From: Crocinitomicaceae bacterium
GTDB lineage: Bacteria; Bacteroidota; Bacteroidia; Flavobacteriales_D; Crocinitomicaceae
Direction of reading: 5' to 3'
Length of the DNA: 64,000 nucleotides
Assembly: GCA_028689775.1 (NCBI GenBank)
Contig: JAQVCM010000006.1
Location: 1 to 64,000, forward strand
Below the pieces are notes generated by a model that was not told the origin of the DNA, did not search any database, and worked only from the letters and a program-made list of their open reading frames with translations. Of the stretch, positions 8,529 through 18,366 are shown piece after piece. The translations under genes were made by a program, and so were the position numbers. Numbering within the stretch: position 1 is the stretch's first letter; every line of letters starts with the position of its first letter.

Positions 8529-9170
8529 TTATTTTCCCCACTCGGATGGATTTTCTCTCCAAGCTTGTAAGGATTCCATGTCTTTTTCACTTACATAATC
8601 CAAAGCAACTGCTTTTTCGATCAATGAATGGTAATCTGTCAAGGTTTCAAAAGAACAATTGGCTTCGCTGAAATTATTTTTTGCAACTTCAAAATCGTAT
8701 GTAAAAATAGAAACCAATCCTTTCACTTCTAGTCCCGCTTCTCTCAAAGCTGCAACTGCTTGCAAACTACTTCCACCCGTTGAAATCAAATCTTCAATGA
8801 CCACCACTTTCTGTCCCGCTTCAAAATAACCTTCAATTTGATTTCCCAAACCGTGTCCTTTTGATGCACTTCTTACGTAAATGAAAGGAATTCCCAATTC
8901 TTGAGCAACCAATGCTCCGTGTGCAATTCCACCTGTTGCAACACCAGCAATTACATCTGGCGTTCCGTATTTTTCAATAATTACTTCAGAATAAGCCTGA
9001 CGTAAATAGGTGCGAATCGCAGGATAAGAAAGTGTTTTACGATTATCACAATAAATTGGAGACTTCCAGCCGGAAGCCCACGTAAATGGATTTGTTGGTT
9101 GTAATTTTATTGCTTTAATTTGCAACAAAAATTCGGCAACTTTTAAAGCTCTGTCATTATTTATAATCAT
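8529..9170 (-). CDS. pyrE: Orotate phosphoribosyltransferase
   Basis: The enzyme joins orotate to PRPP, making OMP in pyrimidine synthesis. The PRPP-binding motif is VVIEDLISTGGSS, and the family loop YVRSASKGHGLGNQIEG is present. I start it at the ATG at 9170 (MIINNDRALKVAEF, 213 residues), not the ATG 15 bp upstream, because a perfect TACATTTG promoter box would otherwise lie inside the gene. The promoter box ends four bases before this ATG, so the mRNA is probably leaderless. It is divergent from the Nudix gene with only 7 bp between starts. Confidence 0.94.
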   Translation of the reverse strand: MIINNDRALKVAEFLLQIKAIKLQPTNPFTWASGWKSPIYCDNRKTLSYPAIRTYLRQAYSEVIIEKYGTPDVIAGVATGGIAHGALVAQELGIPFIYVRSASKGHGLGNQIEGYFEAGQKVVVIEDLISTGGSSLQAVAALREAGLEVKGLVSIFTYDFEVAKNNFSEANCSFETLTDYHSLIEKAVALDYVSEKDMESLQAWRENPSEWGK

Positions 9171-9174
9171 ACCG

Positions 9175-9182
9175 CAAATGTA
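9175..9182 (-). promoter_or_regulatory. -7 promoter box for pyrE
   Basis: TACATTTG on the minus strand, four bases before the chosen pyrE ATG. It overlaps the start codon of the divergent Nudix gene. This spacing predicts a leaderless transcript. Confidence 0.5.
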
Positions 9183-9783
9183 CAAAGTTTTTATTCAAAA
9201 CCGACCGCTCCATTTTATTTCCGAAGGTGAATTTATAAACAATGAAGGAGTATTTGTTTCCGACAAAATGGCTTTATCGAACCAAAACAATGTTTATCAA
9301 TTACTTGAACAAACACCTGAAACTATTTCTGTGTTTATATTAAGTGAGCAACCTTTTGAAACGATGCGTGCTTTTTTCAAAGACCACCATTGGATTGAAG
9401 CAGCAGGTGGAATTGTAAAAAAGGCGGACGAATATCTTTTCATTTATAAAAATGATTGTTGGGATTTACCCAAAGGAATTATCGATGCAGAAGAATCGAT
9501 AGAAATGGCTGCCATCCGAGAAGTGGAAGAAGAATGTGGCATTCACAATCCAAAAATTCTAAGTTTTATAACCAACACCTATCATACCTACGAATACGAA
9601 GGAAAGCCTGTTCTGAAAAAAACGCATTGGTTTGAGTTTGATTATCAAGGCAACGAACCGCTTGTTGGACAAGCTGATGAAGGAATTACAGACCTGGCGT
9701 GGAAGTCGAAAGAACAAATTTCAGAAATAATGGACAAGACCTATCTTTCTATTAAAGAGGTTCTTATCCGCTACTTGAAGTAA
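9178..9783 (+). CDS. Nudix hydrolase
   Basis: The 201-residue protein carries a full Nudix box at about residues 93-115 (GIIDAEESIEMAAIREVEEE then CGI), giving the Gx5Ex7REUxEExGU pattern that binds Mg2+ and cleaves nucleoside-diphosphate-linked substrates. An N-terminal extension of about 75 residues precedes it. The substrate cannot be told from sequence. It is divergent from pyrE. Confidence 0.9.
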   Translation: MYKVFIQNRPLHFISEGEFINNEGVFVSDKMALSNQNNVYQLLEQTPETISVFILSEQPFETMRAFFKDHHWIEAAGGIVKKADEYLFIYKNDCWDLPKGIIDAEESIEMAAIREVEEECGIHNPKILSFITNTYHTYEYEGKPVLKKTHWFEFDYQGNEPLVGQADEGITDLAWKSKEQISEIMDKTYLSIKEVLIRYLK

Positions 9784-9896
9784 TGCCGAATCAAATCGTG
9801 ATTTTAAAGCGCTATTTTCCAAGCTAAATTTTTGTTAATAATTTTATTCGAATACGTATATTATTGTAAACTTGTAGAAATAAAAATATATATACT

Positions 9897-10319
9897 ATGA
9901 AATTATTTATGTCAATCGTTGCTGCAGTTGCTTTGAGTTTTTCTGCATCAGCACAAAATTCAAAAGATGCGAAATCGCAAAAAATTGAAAAAGCACCAAT
10001 CACGTTTAAAACGTTAGAAGTGAATAAACCGAACATCGCTTACGGTGCTGACGAGACGTTTACATTCGATTTCAAAAACACAGGTAAAACACCGATTATC
10101 ATCACAAACGTTCAGACAAGTTGTGGTTGTACAACAGCTAACAAACCAACTGAACCAGTTGCACCAGGAAAAAGCTCCTCCATTTCAGTAAAATACGATA
10201 CAAAAAGAGTTGGTGATTTCGTTAAAACAATTACAGTTACAACAAACGTTGGCGACCCAATTGTCTTGACAATCAAAGGAAAAGTTGCTGAAAACGCACC
10301 TGCTCCTGTCAAAAACTAA
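9897..10319 (+). CDS. DUF1573 domain protein, secreted
   Basis: The 140-residue product has a signal peptide (MKLFMSIVAAVALSFSASAQ, cleavage near residue 19) and one DUF1573 immunoglobulin-like domain with the characteristic TSCGCTTANKP motif. The family is very common in Bacteroidota envelopes; its function is not established. It is monocistronic with its own terminator. Confidence 0.9.
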   Translation: MKLFMSIVAAVALSFSASAQNSKDAKSQKIEKAPITFKTLEVNKPNIAYGADETFTFDFKNTGKTPIIITNVQTSCGCTTANKPTEPVAPGKSSSISVKYDTKRVGDFVKTITVTTNVGDPIVLTIKGKVAENAPAPVKN

Positions 10320-10333
10320 GCATTTAAATAACT

Positions 10334-10370
10334 AAAAAAAGCCTTCCCGAAATCGAGAAGGCTTTTTTTT
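10334..10370 (+). terminator. Rho-independent terminator after the DUF1573 gene
   Basis: A GC-containing stem AAGCCTTC...GAAGGCTT followed by a run of eight T starts 15 bp past the stop. The A-run on the other side could also let it act for the convergent DUF2236 gene. Confidence 0.9.
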
Positions 10371-10400
10371 GTGGCTATTTTTCTCGAAAAGGTTGGTAAA

Positions 10401-11534
10401 TTAATTCTCGTTTGCTTTCCGATAATCTTCCAAGATGCTTCTTTGATCTATATCACCTTGCATTCGCTGCTTCTCAGAATTGGCCGAAATTAGATTCTTA
10501 AATTTCATCGCAGCAGGAATAATAAATTGAAATTTCACAGTTGGAATTTGCAATAATTCTAAAATCTGATCATCCAAAAAATAATGCGCAATGCTTTTGT
10601 GAATGTATCCCATGTTTCGCTTGATAAAATCCGATTTCAAAAGTTTGGCAGCTGTATTTTCTTCTATTAAAGCATTGGCAAGTCTTGCTGAATCAATGTC
10701 TCCGGTATTTTGTCGCAAACTCCAATTGTAAAAAAAGGAAAGTGTTTCCAAGCGATTATTTGGGATGACATCCAACGGAATTCCTAGTAGCCATGTAACG
10801 TATTTCCACAAATGAAAAATCCCGTCTTCTTCTTCTTTTGAGAACTTAAACTTTAATTTATTCAAACCGTAAAGCAGGTAAACCGTAAAAGCCGTATAGG
10901 TCGCAATCATGTCCGCATAATTGATTGGCTCACCCAAGTTTTCATAATCCCAGCTTGGATTCTTCTTTTTTATCATCAAACGTGAAGCTGAATGCACCAA
11001 ACGAACTTGCATGCAAGAATTCAATCGAAGCGTTTGAGATTCAGCATCGCTTCGTGAAACATTTACCCAAAAACCCAAAGTATAGAAAAGCCGGAGCGTT
11101 GCTCCTTTTTCCAAAGCGCCCGTTTCAACAAGTGGCTTGGTTAAGTTGGAAAAGAAATATCCGCCTAAAAGCGAGAAATTTCGAAGTGTTAACAACGCGT
11201 TTAATCCAGCACGCTGCGAAAGATAGGTTCCTGATTCTATTAATTTAAAATCTACCCAATCAGGAACTTTTGAATTTTTGCTGTGAAAATCTTTGAAGCT
11301 TTTTGGCAACAGATCGTATTCGCCTTTGCCGTGTAAATACGCCATGATATTGCCAAATGATTTCTCTGCAATCCATTCTTTGACTAATTCATCCACGGCA
11401 TCATCCACTTGGTGAAATAATTCAGCAGGAATCTCTTTCTTCAGTTTTTCTTCGGAAGTATTAGACCAATTGAGAAGATCTTTTCCATTTCCTTTGAACC
11501 AGAAATATTCAATATGTTGATTTTTGCTAAGCAT
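10401..11534 (-). CDS. DUF2236 (MpaB/Lcp-like) oxygenase family protein
   Basis: The 377-residue product resembles the oxygenase MpaB family (DUF2236), related to latex-clearing proteins that bind heme. The conserved core is VRLVHSASR, with the family's R-x-x-H pair, flanked by long helices (YADMIATYTAFTVYLLYGL and LWKYVTWLLGIP). There is no signal peptide. The substrate is unknown. It stands alone between two terminator-bounded regions. Confidence 0.8.
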   Translation of the reverse strand: MLSKNQHIEYFWFKGNGKDLLNWSNTSEEKLKKEIPAELFHQVDDAVDELVKEWIAEKSFGNIMAYLHGKGEYDLLPKSFKDFHSKNSKVPDWVDFKLIESGTYLSQRAGLNALLTLRNFSLLGGYFFSNLTKPLVETGALEKGATLRLFYTLGFWVNVSRSDAESQTLRLNSCMQVRLVHSASRLMIKKKNPSWDYENLGEPINYADMIATYTAFTVYLLYGLNKLKFKFSKEEEDGIFHLWKYVTWLLGIPLDVIPNNRLETLSFFYNWSLRQNTGDIDSARLANALIEENTAAKLLKSDFIKRNMGYIHKSIAHYFLDDQILELLQIPTVKFQFIIPAAMKFKNLISANSEKQRMQGDIDQRSILEDYRKANEN

Positions 11535-11604
11535 TTAGTTTGTAAAAAAATCTTCTTAAATACGTAGCGAAAGTACCAATTTAAGTTGTTTTCAAGCTCA
11601 ATAT

Positions 11605-11886
11605 CTACGAAAGATGTACATCCATAAACAATCCATTCAAAAACACGGAAAATAGAACAGCCCCAACAATCACCAAAAGACTTGAAAGAATTTGTAAAAA
11701 GACTGATTTAAAAAATCGCCTATTCTCTCTGATAACAAAAATACTAAAAATGAAAACGTAGCTAAAAATCACGATTCCTGTTAAGTAAAATAAAATTTCA
11801 CTGAGTAAGAAAGCGATGAGAAACGTGGTAAACCCAAAGAATAGAATTTGTAAAAAGCTGTATAAAATATATTTTACTGGTTTCAT
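11605..11886 (-). CDS. Small membrane protein of unknown function
   Basis: The 93-residue protein is almost entirely hydrophobic, with three likely membrane helices (about 8-30, 33-52 and 65-88). I recognise no family. It overlaps the preceding secreted-protein gene by 4 bp (ATGA), so the two are translationally coupled and probably act together. Confidence 0.6.
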   Translation of the reverse strand: MKPVKYILYSFLQILFFGFTTFLIAFLLSEILFYLTGIVIFSYVFIFSIFVIRENRRFFKSVFLQILSSLLVIVGAVLFSVFLNGLFMDVHLS

Positions 11887-12341
11887 TCCTTGCTTATTAA
11901 ATTACAGTCAATCTCAGTACCCATAAGTTGGTCCGTCGTATAAACAGTTGAATACGTGCCACCAATTTTAATTTTCCCGTTTCCAAGCGGATGTTGAAAA
12001 ATAGGCCAATAATAAACTCCATCTTTCAGTACTCCATGCGGAATGTAGTTTAATCCAACGAGACTCAGTTTGTACTTTCCTTTCAACTTTACGGGACACA
12101 TTTTCAAGTTTTCAGTGACCTTGACAGAATCTTTTACTAGGAGTACATCGTACTTTTTATGTTGACGTTCGAATTGTAAATAGATGTAGATTTCTTGAAA
12201 ATTAGTATCGATCTTTTTCAGTTCGTATATTTTATAATTTGGCACTAGCGTATCCGCTTGACAAAAAGCATTGCTATTTAATGAAATTAAAATCAGTATC
12301 ATCACTGATTGAAGCGAAAGATATTTTAGTGTGTTTTTCAT
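11883..12341 (-). CDS. Secreted protein of unknown function
   Basis: The 152-residue product has a signal peptide (hydrophobic stretch SVMILILISLNSNAFCQA). The mature part is beta-rich, with a GNGKIKIGGTYST segment near the end. I recognise no family. It is the first gene of a two-gene unit with the small membrane protein behind it. Confidence 0.6.
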   Translation of the reverse strand: MKNTLKYLSLQSVMILILISLNSNAFCQADTLVPNYKIYELKKIDTNFQEIYIYLQFERQHKKYDVLLVKDSVKVTENLKMCPVKLKGKYKLSLVGLNYIPHGVLKDGVYYWPIFQHPLGNGKIKIGGTYSTVYTTDQLMGTEIDCNLISKE

Positions 12342-12390
12342 TATCTATTTTATCAAGAAATAAATTCTTCTGTGCGTTACCTTGAGCGAC

Positions 12391-12783
12391 TTATTCAGAC
12401 ATCAATAAAAACTCAGCGTCAATGCCCAATTGAACATGTAATTTTCTCGCTAAATCCATCGTTAATTTTCTTCTTCCTGATAATAACCCTGAAATAAATG
12501 CTTCGCTAATTCCTAAAATAGAAGCTAATTGTTTTTGTTTCAAATCCTTTTCGTACATTTTATAGCGTAACATTTCTGGCAATGAATCAGGTGTCTTCAT
12601 TGGCATTAAAGGGATACTGTCCTCATATTGTTCTGCAAGAATGGATAACTCAGCCAAAGATTTTCTATCTTCAGAAGTTAATTTATCAAATCCTCCAATT
12701 TGAGTAGATTTCTTAAGGATACTTTCTATTTGTTGCATTACTTCAGTGTATTCTTTTCGAGTTTTTAAAAATATTGCGCTCAT
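12391..12783 (-). CDS. HigA-type antitoxin with HTH domain
   Basis: The 130-residue product has a helical N-terminal half and an XRE-type helix-turn-helix at about residues 75-125 (LKQKQLASILGISEAFISGL, then SGRRKLTMDLARKLH). The long N-terminal extension and the location 11 bp behind a HigB-like gene fit the HigBA toxin-antitoxin arrangement, toxin first. It would neutralise the toxin and repress the pair. Confidence 0.8.
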   Translation of the reverse strand: MSAIFLKTRKEYTEVMQQIESILKKSTQIGGFDKLTSEDRKSLAELSILAEQYEDSIPLMPMKTPDSLPEMLRYKMYEKDLKQKQLASILGISEAFISGLLSGRRKLTMDLARKLHVQLGIDAEFLLMSE

Positions 12784-12794
12784 AAATCTAAATT

Positions 12795-13080
12795 TTAAAC
12801 AGTTTTACAATCCACCTTATCGTATTCTTTATGAGTTCCGATAAATCGAATGTAGATGGTTCGTATGTCAAAGAAAATCATCGCTACCAATCTGTAATTA
12901 TTGCCTTTAATGTTGAAAACATATCTGTCGTTTCCTACAGAATCAACAGAATTAAAAGTCTTTTTCATTTCTGAAAAATTAGCCCAATTCGATTTTTTTT
13001 TCTTCATACCATTTGTTCATCGCTTCAATTGAATCTGGATAATCTAAGCCAAATTCAACAAAAATTACTTTTGATATCAT
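12795..13080 (-). pseudogene. HigB-type mRNA interferase, frameshifted in an A9 run
   Basis: Residues after the frameshift match HigB toxins well (NWANFSEMK, SVGNDRYVFNIKGNNYRLV, IYIRFIGTHKEYDKVDCKTV). The missing N-terminus lies just upstream in another frame: ATG at 13080, MISKVIFVEFGLDYPDS, then IEAMNKWYEEK. The two frames meet at nine T on the plus strand (12993-13001); eight would restore one frame of about 95 residues, the usual length. The ATG-initiated downstream piece alone is only 70 residues. It is a real mutation, a slippery site or a sequencing error. An ATG at 13086 is an alternative start. Confidence 0.75.
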
Positions 13081-13326
13081 TACCATCTTTTCTTGCAATT
13101 ACAAATTTAAGAATATTCTTTCAGTAATTGAAATTTAATTTCACTTAACACGTGTGTTATTAGTGTTTTTTTACTAATTTTTCAAATACACTTAATTAAA
13201 GCTACAAAATAATATTTGGTTTTTAGCAACCAAAAACGCACTTATTACCAATTTTAAATGATTTGAATCACCATTCAGATTCCGTCCAATCTCAAAAAAT
13301 TCCGTTTCTTTGGCAAAAAAAGAATT

Positions 13327-14124
13327 ATGAGTTATTTGAATGGAAAAATTGCTTGGGTTACTGGAGCATCGTCTGGAATTGGCAAAGCAATTTGTGAAGG
13401 ATTGGCTGAAGCTGGAGCAACTGTTGTTCTTTCATCTCGTAACCAATCACAGTTAGAAGAAGTGAAAAAAGGTCTTGCTAATTCTGAAAAACACTTCATC
13501 CTTCCTTTGGACTTAGAACATGCTGAAACTTTTGATGGAAAAGTGAACGAAGTAATTCAAAAACTTGGTCGCATTGATTATTTATTCAACAACGGAGGTT
13601 TGAGTCAACGCTCAGAAGCTAGTGAAACGAGCTTGGAGGTTGATCGCAGAATCATGGAAATCAATTATTTTGGAAACATCGCCCTGGCGAAAGCAATTTT
13701 ACCTCATTTTCAAAAACAACAATCCGGTCACTTTGTGATTACCTCAAGCATCGCTGGGAAATTTGGATTCTATTTACGTTCCGCTTACGCCGCTTCCAAA
13801 CACGCATTACACGGTTTTTACGAAGCACTTGCCTTGGAAGAAGCTAAAAATAACATTCACGTGACCATCAGTTGTCCCGGAAAAATAAATACGCCAATCT
13901 CCACCAATGCCTTGACTGAAAATGGAGAAAAACACGGCGTTATGGATCACAACCAAGCAACTGGAATGTCAGCAGAAAAATGCGTTTCCATTTTACTAAA
14001 AGCTGTTGGCAAGAAAAAACGCGAAGTGATGATTGGAAACAAAGAAATTTTGGCCGTTTACCTGAAACGCTTTTTACCAATGAGTTTGTTTTGGAAGATT
14101 ATTAAAAATCAGAAAGCTACATAA
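13327..14124 (+). CDS. SDR-family oxidoreductase
   Basis: The 265-residue short-chain dehydrogenase has the cofactor motif TGASSGIG at about 12-19, the NNGG structural motif, catalytic Ser in ITSSIAGKFG and the YAASK catalytic pair. The C-terminal part matches the DHRS7-like subgroup acting on lipid-like or retinoid-like substrates, though the natural substrate is unknown. It is an isolated gene followed by 147 bp of non-coding DNA. Confidence 0.88.
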   Translation: MSYLNGKIAWVTGASSGIGKAICEGLAEAGATVVLSSRNQSQLEEVKKGLANSEKHFILPLDLEHAETFDGKVNEVIQKLGRIDYLFNNGGLSQRSEASETSLEVDRRIMEINYFGNIALAKAILPHFQKQQSGHFVITSSIAGKFGFYLRSAYAASKHALHGFYEALALEEAKNNIHVTISCPGKINTPISTNALTENGEKHGVMDHNQATGMSAEKCVSILLKAVGKKKREVMIGNKEILAVYLKRFLPMSLFWKIIKNQKAT

Positions 14125-14271
14125 ACGCACTATACGCATACCAGGATTTGCAAATCTTGGTATGCCGCCACGAAAACATTTAACTAAAAACTTCAAATTG
14201 TTTCCGTCCTACTCTATTATTTAGCTCTTTTTATTTGTAGTTTTACCTTACAAAATTAGACGCTCCATTCG

Positions 14272-17181
14272 ATGTCCCAATTAAAAAAAACATGTTATTT
14301 TTTACTCTTCATCATTCCAATAGGAATCTTGATGGGTACCTATACCAAACCACTCATTTACAATCATCCTGCACCTAGCTTCTTAACGAATGATAGTGAT
14401 TGGGCAACGAAAAACATGTTAAATTTATCTCTAGAAGATAAAATTGCACAACTTTTCATGGTTGCTACTTGGCCAGAGAAAAATGAAAAACACCAAGCGG
14501 AAATTGAAAAATTAATTCGCGATCATAAAATTGGTGGCTTGATTTACTTTCAAGGTGATCGAGAAAATACCAAAGCTTCAATAATCCGCATGCAAAAAGC
14601 AAGTAAAACACCACTTCTAATTGGAATGGATGCGGAATGGGGCGTTGCGATGCGTTTGAAAAATGAAGAACGTTTTCCCTATGCGTATACGCTCGGAACT
14701 GCAAACGATTTAGAATTGACCAAGAAAATTGGCGCAATGATGGCTGAAGAATGTCGCGACATGGGAATTCACATCAACTTCGCTCCTGTTGCGGATGTAA
14801 ATAGCAATCCAAATAATCCAGTAATTGGTTTCCGCTCTTTTGGTGAAAATCCTGCTCAAGTGGCCAAACAAGTTGCCAGTTTTGTGGAAGGAATGGAAGG
14901 AAATGGAACGATGACCAGCATCAAACATTTTCCCGGTCACGGAGATACAGACAAAGATTCTCACTATGAATTGCCAACGGTTTCACATACAATTAAGCAA
15001 TTTAATGCAACAGATTTCAAACCATTTGTCGCTGGAATTAAAGCAGGCACAAGTTCGGTTATGGTTGGACATTTGAATGTTCCAGCATTGGATAATTCTG
15101 GCACTCCAAGTTCGTTATCTAAGAAAGTAATTCAACATTATCTGAAAGATTCTTTAGGTTTTAAAGGTTTGGTCATCAGTGATGCGTTGAACATGAAAGC
15201 AGTTGCGGACAAATATGGTAAAACAGAAGTAGTTGTCAAAGCTTTTGAAGCTGGCTGCGACATTTTACTTTATCCGGAGAGCGTTGAAGAATCGATCAAA
15301 GCAATTGCAGACAAAGTTCGCAGTGGAGCTATTTCTGAAAAAGAAATCGACAATCGCTGTATGAAAATATTAATGGCAAAATTTCACGCATTTTTCCCGT
15401 CCAAACCGCTTCAAAAATTTACACCAGGAGAAGTTGAATGGGCTAAAAAACAAACCTATGAAAAGGCTCTTACCCTTATTAAAAACGAAAATCATATCCT
15501 TCCATTAAATGGCACCTCAAAGAAGATCGCAATTGTAAGTATCGGTTCAAACGGCGCTCCGTTCAAAGAAATGGTAGACAATTTCTCGACGGTCGCGTAT
15601 TTCCGTTTTGATTCGGCTGAAGAAGCTCATTATAAAATGGAGAATAAACTGAAAAACTTTGATGTAGTCATCACCGCTTTTCACACCAGTTCTGTACGAA
15701 GTTCAACCAATTATGGAATGTCAGAATGTTGGGAAGATTGGATGACGACCATTCCTGAAACAGCAAAAAGCATCGTTGTTTTATTCGGAAATCCAGTTGC
15801 TTTTGCGCAGTGGGATGAAATAAAAAAACAAGACGCCGTGCTTATTGCGTATGAAAATCACCCATTTGTTCAAGATCGCGCAGCACAATTGATTTTTGGT
15901 GCAATTGGATCGACAGGTAAAATGAATTTTGAAGTTTCTAAATACCTGCATGTTGGCAAAGGTTTGGATTTAAAACCAATCAACATTCTAAAATATTCTC
16001 AGCCAGAAGAATTGGCAATCAGTTCTAAAAAGTTAAGTGAAATTGACGCTTTGGTTGAAAACGGAATTAAGAAAGGAGCTTTTCCCGGTTGTCAGGTTTT
16101 TGTTGCCATAGAAGGGAAAATTATTTACAACAAAAGCTTTGGAACCAAGACGTACAACAACATCGATACGGTTAGAAACAACGATGTATATGACATTGCA
16201 TCGATTTCAAAAATTGTTGGATCTACAGCAGCATTGATGCGCTTGCAAACCGAAGGGAAATTCTCTTTGGATAAAAAACTAGGTGATTACATTCCCGAAG
16301 TGACGCAAAGCACACCTTATGCCGACATCAAATTAAGAGATATGTTGGCGCACCAAGCTGGTTTGGTTGCTTGGATTCCATTTTACAAAAAGACACTCGT
16401 TGATGGGAAATTGAATCCTGAAATATATTCCACAGAAAAGAAAGCCGGTTTTGAAACCTTGGTAGCGGAAAATGTTTGGATTAAAGATTCTTATGTAGAC
16501 ACGATATACGCGCAAATTTTAAATGCTAAATTAGGTGCTAAGAAATACTTGTATTCAGATTTAGGATATTACTTCGTGAAAAAAATCGTCGAGAAAGAAG
16601 GAGAAAAATCATTTGATCAATTTCTTTATTCTTCGCTTTATGAACCGATGGGACTTCGAAACATCCGTTTTAAACCTTTGAATTATTTCCCATATCAGCG
16701 AATTGTTCCCACTGAAAACGACATGGTTTTCAGAAAGCAAATTGTTCAAGGATTTGTTCACGATCCCGGAGCAGCAATGCTTGGAGGAGTTGGCGGACAC
16801 GCCGGAGTATTTGCAAATGCAACCGATTTAGGTGCGATGATGCAATTGTTTATGAATGGTGGAAATTATGCAAACCATCAATACATCGATGCAAAAGTAG
16901 TTCAAGAATACACCAAAGCACAAAACCCAGGAAATCGCCGCGGTGCTGGATTTGATCGTCCAACTGTTGGCAATGGCGGACCTTCAAGTGGCTTGGTTTC
17001 TCAGAAAAGTTTCGGTCACTCGGGATTTACGGGAACACTCGCTTGGGCAGATCCAGTTTATAAAGTCAACTACGTTTTCTTATCAAATCGCGTTTATCCA
17101 AGTGCGGAAAACTGGAAAATTAGAGACATGAACATCCGTTCAGAAGTACAAAGAATCATTTACGAAGCGATTCAAAAATAA
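14272..17181 (+). CDS. Glycoside hydrolase 3 / serine beta-lactamase fusion
   Basis: The 969-residue exported protein begins with a membrane/signal helix (YFLLFIIPIGILMGTY). Residues about 45-370 are a GH3 N-terminal barrel of the NagZ type, with KHFPGHGDTD and the nucleophile-bearing LVISDALNMK. A GH3 C-terminal domain follows to about 570. The last 380 residues are a class C beta-lactamase/penicillin-binding domain with SISK (SxxK), a YSD in place of the usual YxN, and HSGFTG. This fusion is known in Bacteroidota and is thought to work on peptidoglycan fragments. bshA follows 30 bp later. Confidence 0.9.
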   Translation: MSQLKKTCYFLLFIIPIGILMGTYTKPLIYNHPAPSFLTNDSDWATKNMLNLSLEDKIAQLFMVATWPEKNEKHQAEIEKLIRDHKIGGLIYFQGDRENTKASIIRMQKASKTPLLIGMDAEWGVAMRLKNEERFPYAYTLGTANDLELTKKIGAMMAEECRDMGIHINFAPVADVNSNPNNPVIGFRSFGENPAQVAKQVASFVEGMEGNGTMTSIKHFPGHGDTDKDSHYELPTVSHTIKQFNATDFKPFVAGIKAGTSSVMVGHLNVPALDNSGTPSSLSKKVIQHYLKDSLGFKGLVISDALNMKAVADKYGKTEVVVKAFEAGCDILLYPESVEESIKAIADKVRSGAISEKEIDNRCMKILMAKFHAFFPSKPLQKFTPGEVEWAKKQTYEKALTLIKNENHILPLNGTSKKIAIVSIGSNGAPFKEMVDNFSTVAYFRFDSAEEAHYKMENKLKNFDVVITAFHTSSVRSSTNYGMSECWEDWMTTIPETAKSIVVLFGNPVAFAQWDEIKKQDAVLIAYENHPFVQDRAAQLIFGAIGSTGKMNFEVSKYLHVGKGLDLKPINILKYSQPEELAISSKKLSEIDALVENGIKKGAFPGCQVFVAIEGKIIYNKSFGTKTYNNIDTVRNNDVYDIASISKIVGSTAALMRLQTEGKFSLDKKLGDYIPEVTQSTPYADIKLRDMLAHQAGLVAWIPFYKKTLVDGKLNPEIYSTEKKAGFETLVAENVWIKDSYVDTIYAQILNAKLGAKKYLYSDLGYYFVKKIVEKEGEKSFDQFLYSSLYEPMGLRNIRFKPLNYFPYQRIVPTENDMVFRKQIVQGFVHDPGAAMLGGVGGHAGVFANATDLGAMMQLFMNGGNYANHQYIDAKVVQEYTKAQNPGNRRGAGFDRPTVGNGGPSSGLVSQKSFGHSGFTGTLAWADPVYKVNYVFLSNRVYPSAENWKIRDMNIRSEVQRIIYEAIQK

Positions 17182-17211
17182 AATTCACAAAAGACATACA
17201 GAAAATTCAAC

Positions 17212-18366
17212 ATGAAAATAGGAATCGTATTGTATCCGACATTTGGAGGAAGTGGCGTTGTAGCTACAGAATTAGGAAAAGCATTGGCCGCTAAAGGACA
17301 CGAAGTTCACTTTATCACCTATTCACAACCCGTTCGACTGGGCAGTTTTAGAGAAAATATTTTCTATCACGAAGTTTCTCTCACGGATTATCCTCTATTT
17401 GAATTTCAACCTTATGAAACCTTATTAGCTTCTAAAATGGTTGACGTTGTGAAATATGAGAAACTAGATTTATTGCACGTTCATTACGCCATTCCACACG
17501 CATCAGCTGCCTACATGGCGCAACAAATATTGAAATCTCAAAACATTGATATTCCCTTCATCACAACCCTTCATGGAACGGACATTACCTTGGTTGGTCG
17601 CGATCCGTCTTTTGAGCCGGTGATTACGTTTTGTTTGAATCAATCGAACGCCGTTACATCTGTCTCTCAAAGTTTGAAAGACGAAACTTACCAGCATTTT
17701 GATACCGTACGAGCAATCCATGTGATTCCGAATTTCATTGAATCTTATGACGAATTGCCGGTTATCAATTTGGAAAAAAGAAGAAGATATGCTTCAGACA
17801 ATGAACCGATTATCACGCACATTTCAAACTTTAGAAAAGTAAAAAGAATCGAAGATGTCGTGAAGATTTTTGCCAAAGTAAACGAAGAAATTCCGTGTAA
17901 ACTTTTACTTGCTGGCGATGGTCCCGAACGCCCTGTTGCTGAAAAATTAGCACGTGACTTAAAAGTTTGCAACCGCGTGATTTTCGTAGGAAAAGTAAGA
18001 GATACAGCTCACGTATTAGAAATGAGTGATTTATTTTTACTCCCTTCTGAAACAGAAAGTTTCGGTTTAGCAGCTTTGGAAGCGATGGCTGTTGGTGTTC
18101 CCGTAATTTCTTCCAACACTGGTGGAATTCCGGAGGTAAATGTAGAAGGTTTCTCAGGATATTTATCGAATGTTGGAGATATTGACTCGATGGCAAAAAA
18201 TGCTTTACACATCTTAAAAGATCCTCAAACGCACTTACAATTTAGAAAAAATGCCTTGACTCGTTCGAAAGATTTCAAGCTGGAATCTATTTTATCGATG
18301 TACGAAAAGGTATACGAAGCAGTCCTCAATGAATGCTCTGAAGTGGGCAAAAGAATCTATGACTAA
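17212..18366 (+). CDS. bshA: N-acetyl-alpha-D-glucosaminyl L-malate synthase
   Basis: The 384-residue family 4 glycosyltransferase matches BshA, the first enzyme of bacillithiol synthesis, which joins GlcNAc from UDP-GlcNAc to L-malate. Marks are the N-terminal GIVLYPTFGGSGVVATELG, LHVHYAIPHA, TTLHGTDITLVGRD and the C-terminal nucleotide-binding PSETESFGLAALEAMA. The DUF983 gene starts inside its last 8 bp. bshB and bshC are not in this window. Confidence 0.93.
   Translation: MKIGIVLYPTFGGSGVVATELGKALAAKGHEVHFITYSQPVRLGSFRENIFYHEVSLTDYPLFEFQPYETLLASKMVDVVKYEKLDLLHVHYAIPHASAAYMAQQILKSQNIDIPFITTLHGTDITLVGRDPSFEPVITFCLNQSNAVTSVSQSLKDETYQHFDTVRAIHVIPNFIESYDELPVINLEKRRRYASDNEPIITHISNFRKVKRIEDVVKIFAKVNEEIPCKLLLAGDGPERPVAEKLARDLKVCNRVIFVGKVRDTAHVLEMSDLFLLPSETESFGLAALEAMAVGVPVISSNTGGIPEVNVEGFSGYLSNVGDIDSMAKNALHILKDPQTHLQFRKNALTRSKDFKLESILSMYEKVYEAVLNECSEVGKRIYD

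Noticed and set aside
13144..13158. A CTTAACACGTGTGTTA-like palindrome as a cassette boundary
   Set aside because: It resembles the 1347 site slightly, but no partner repeat or cassette gene is nearby.
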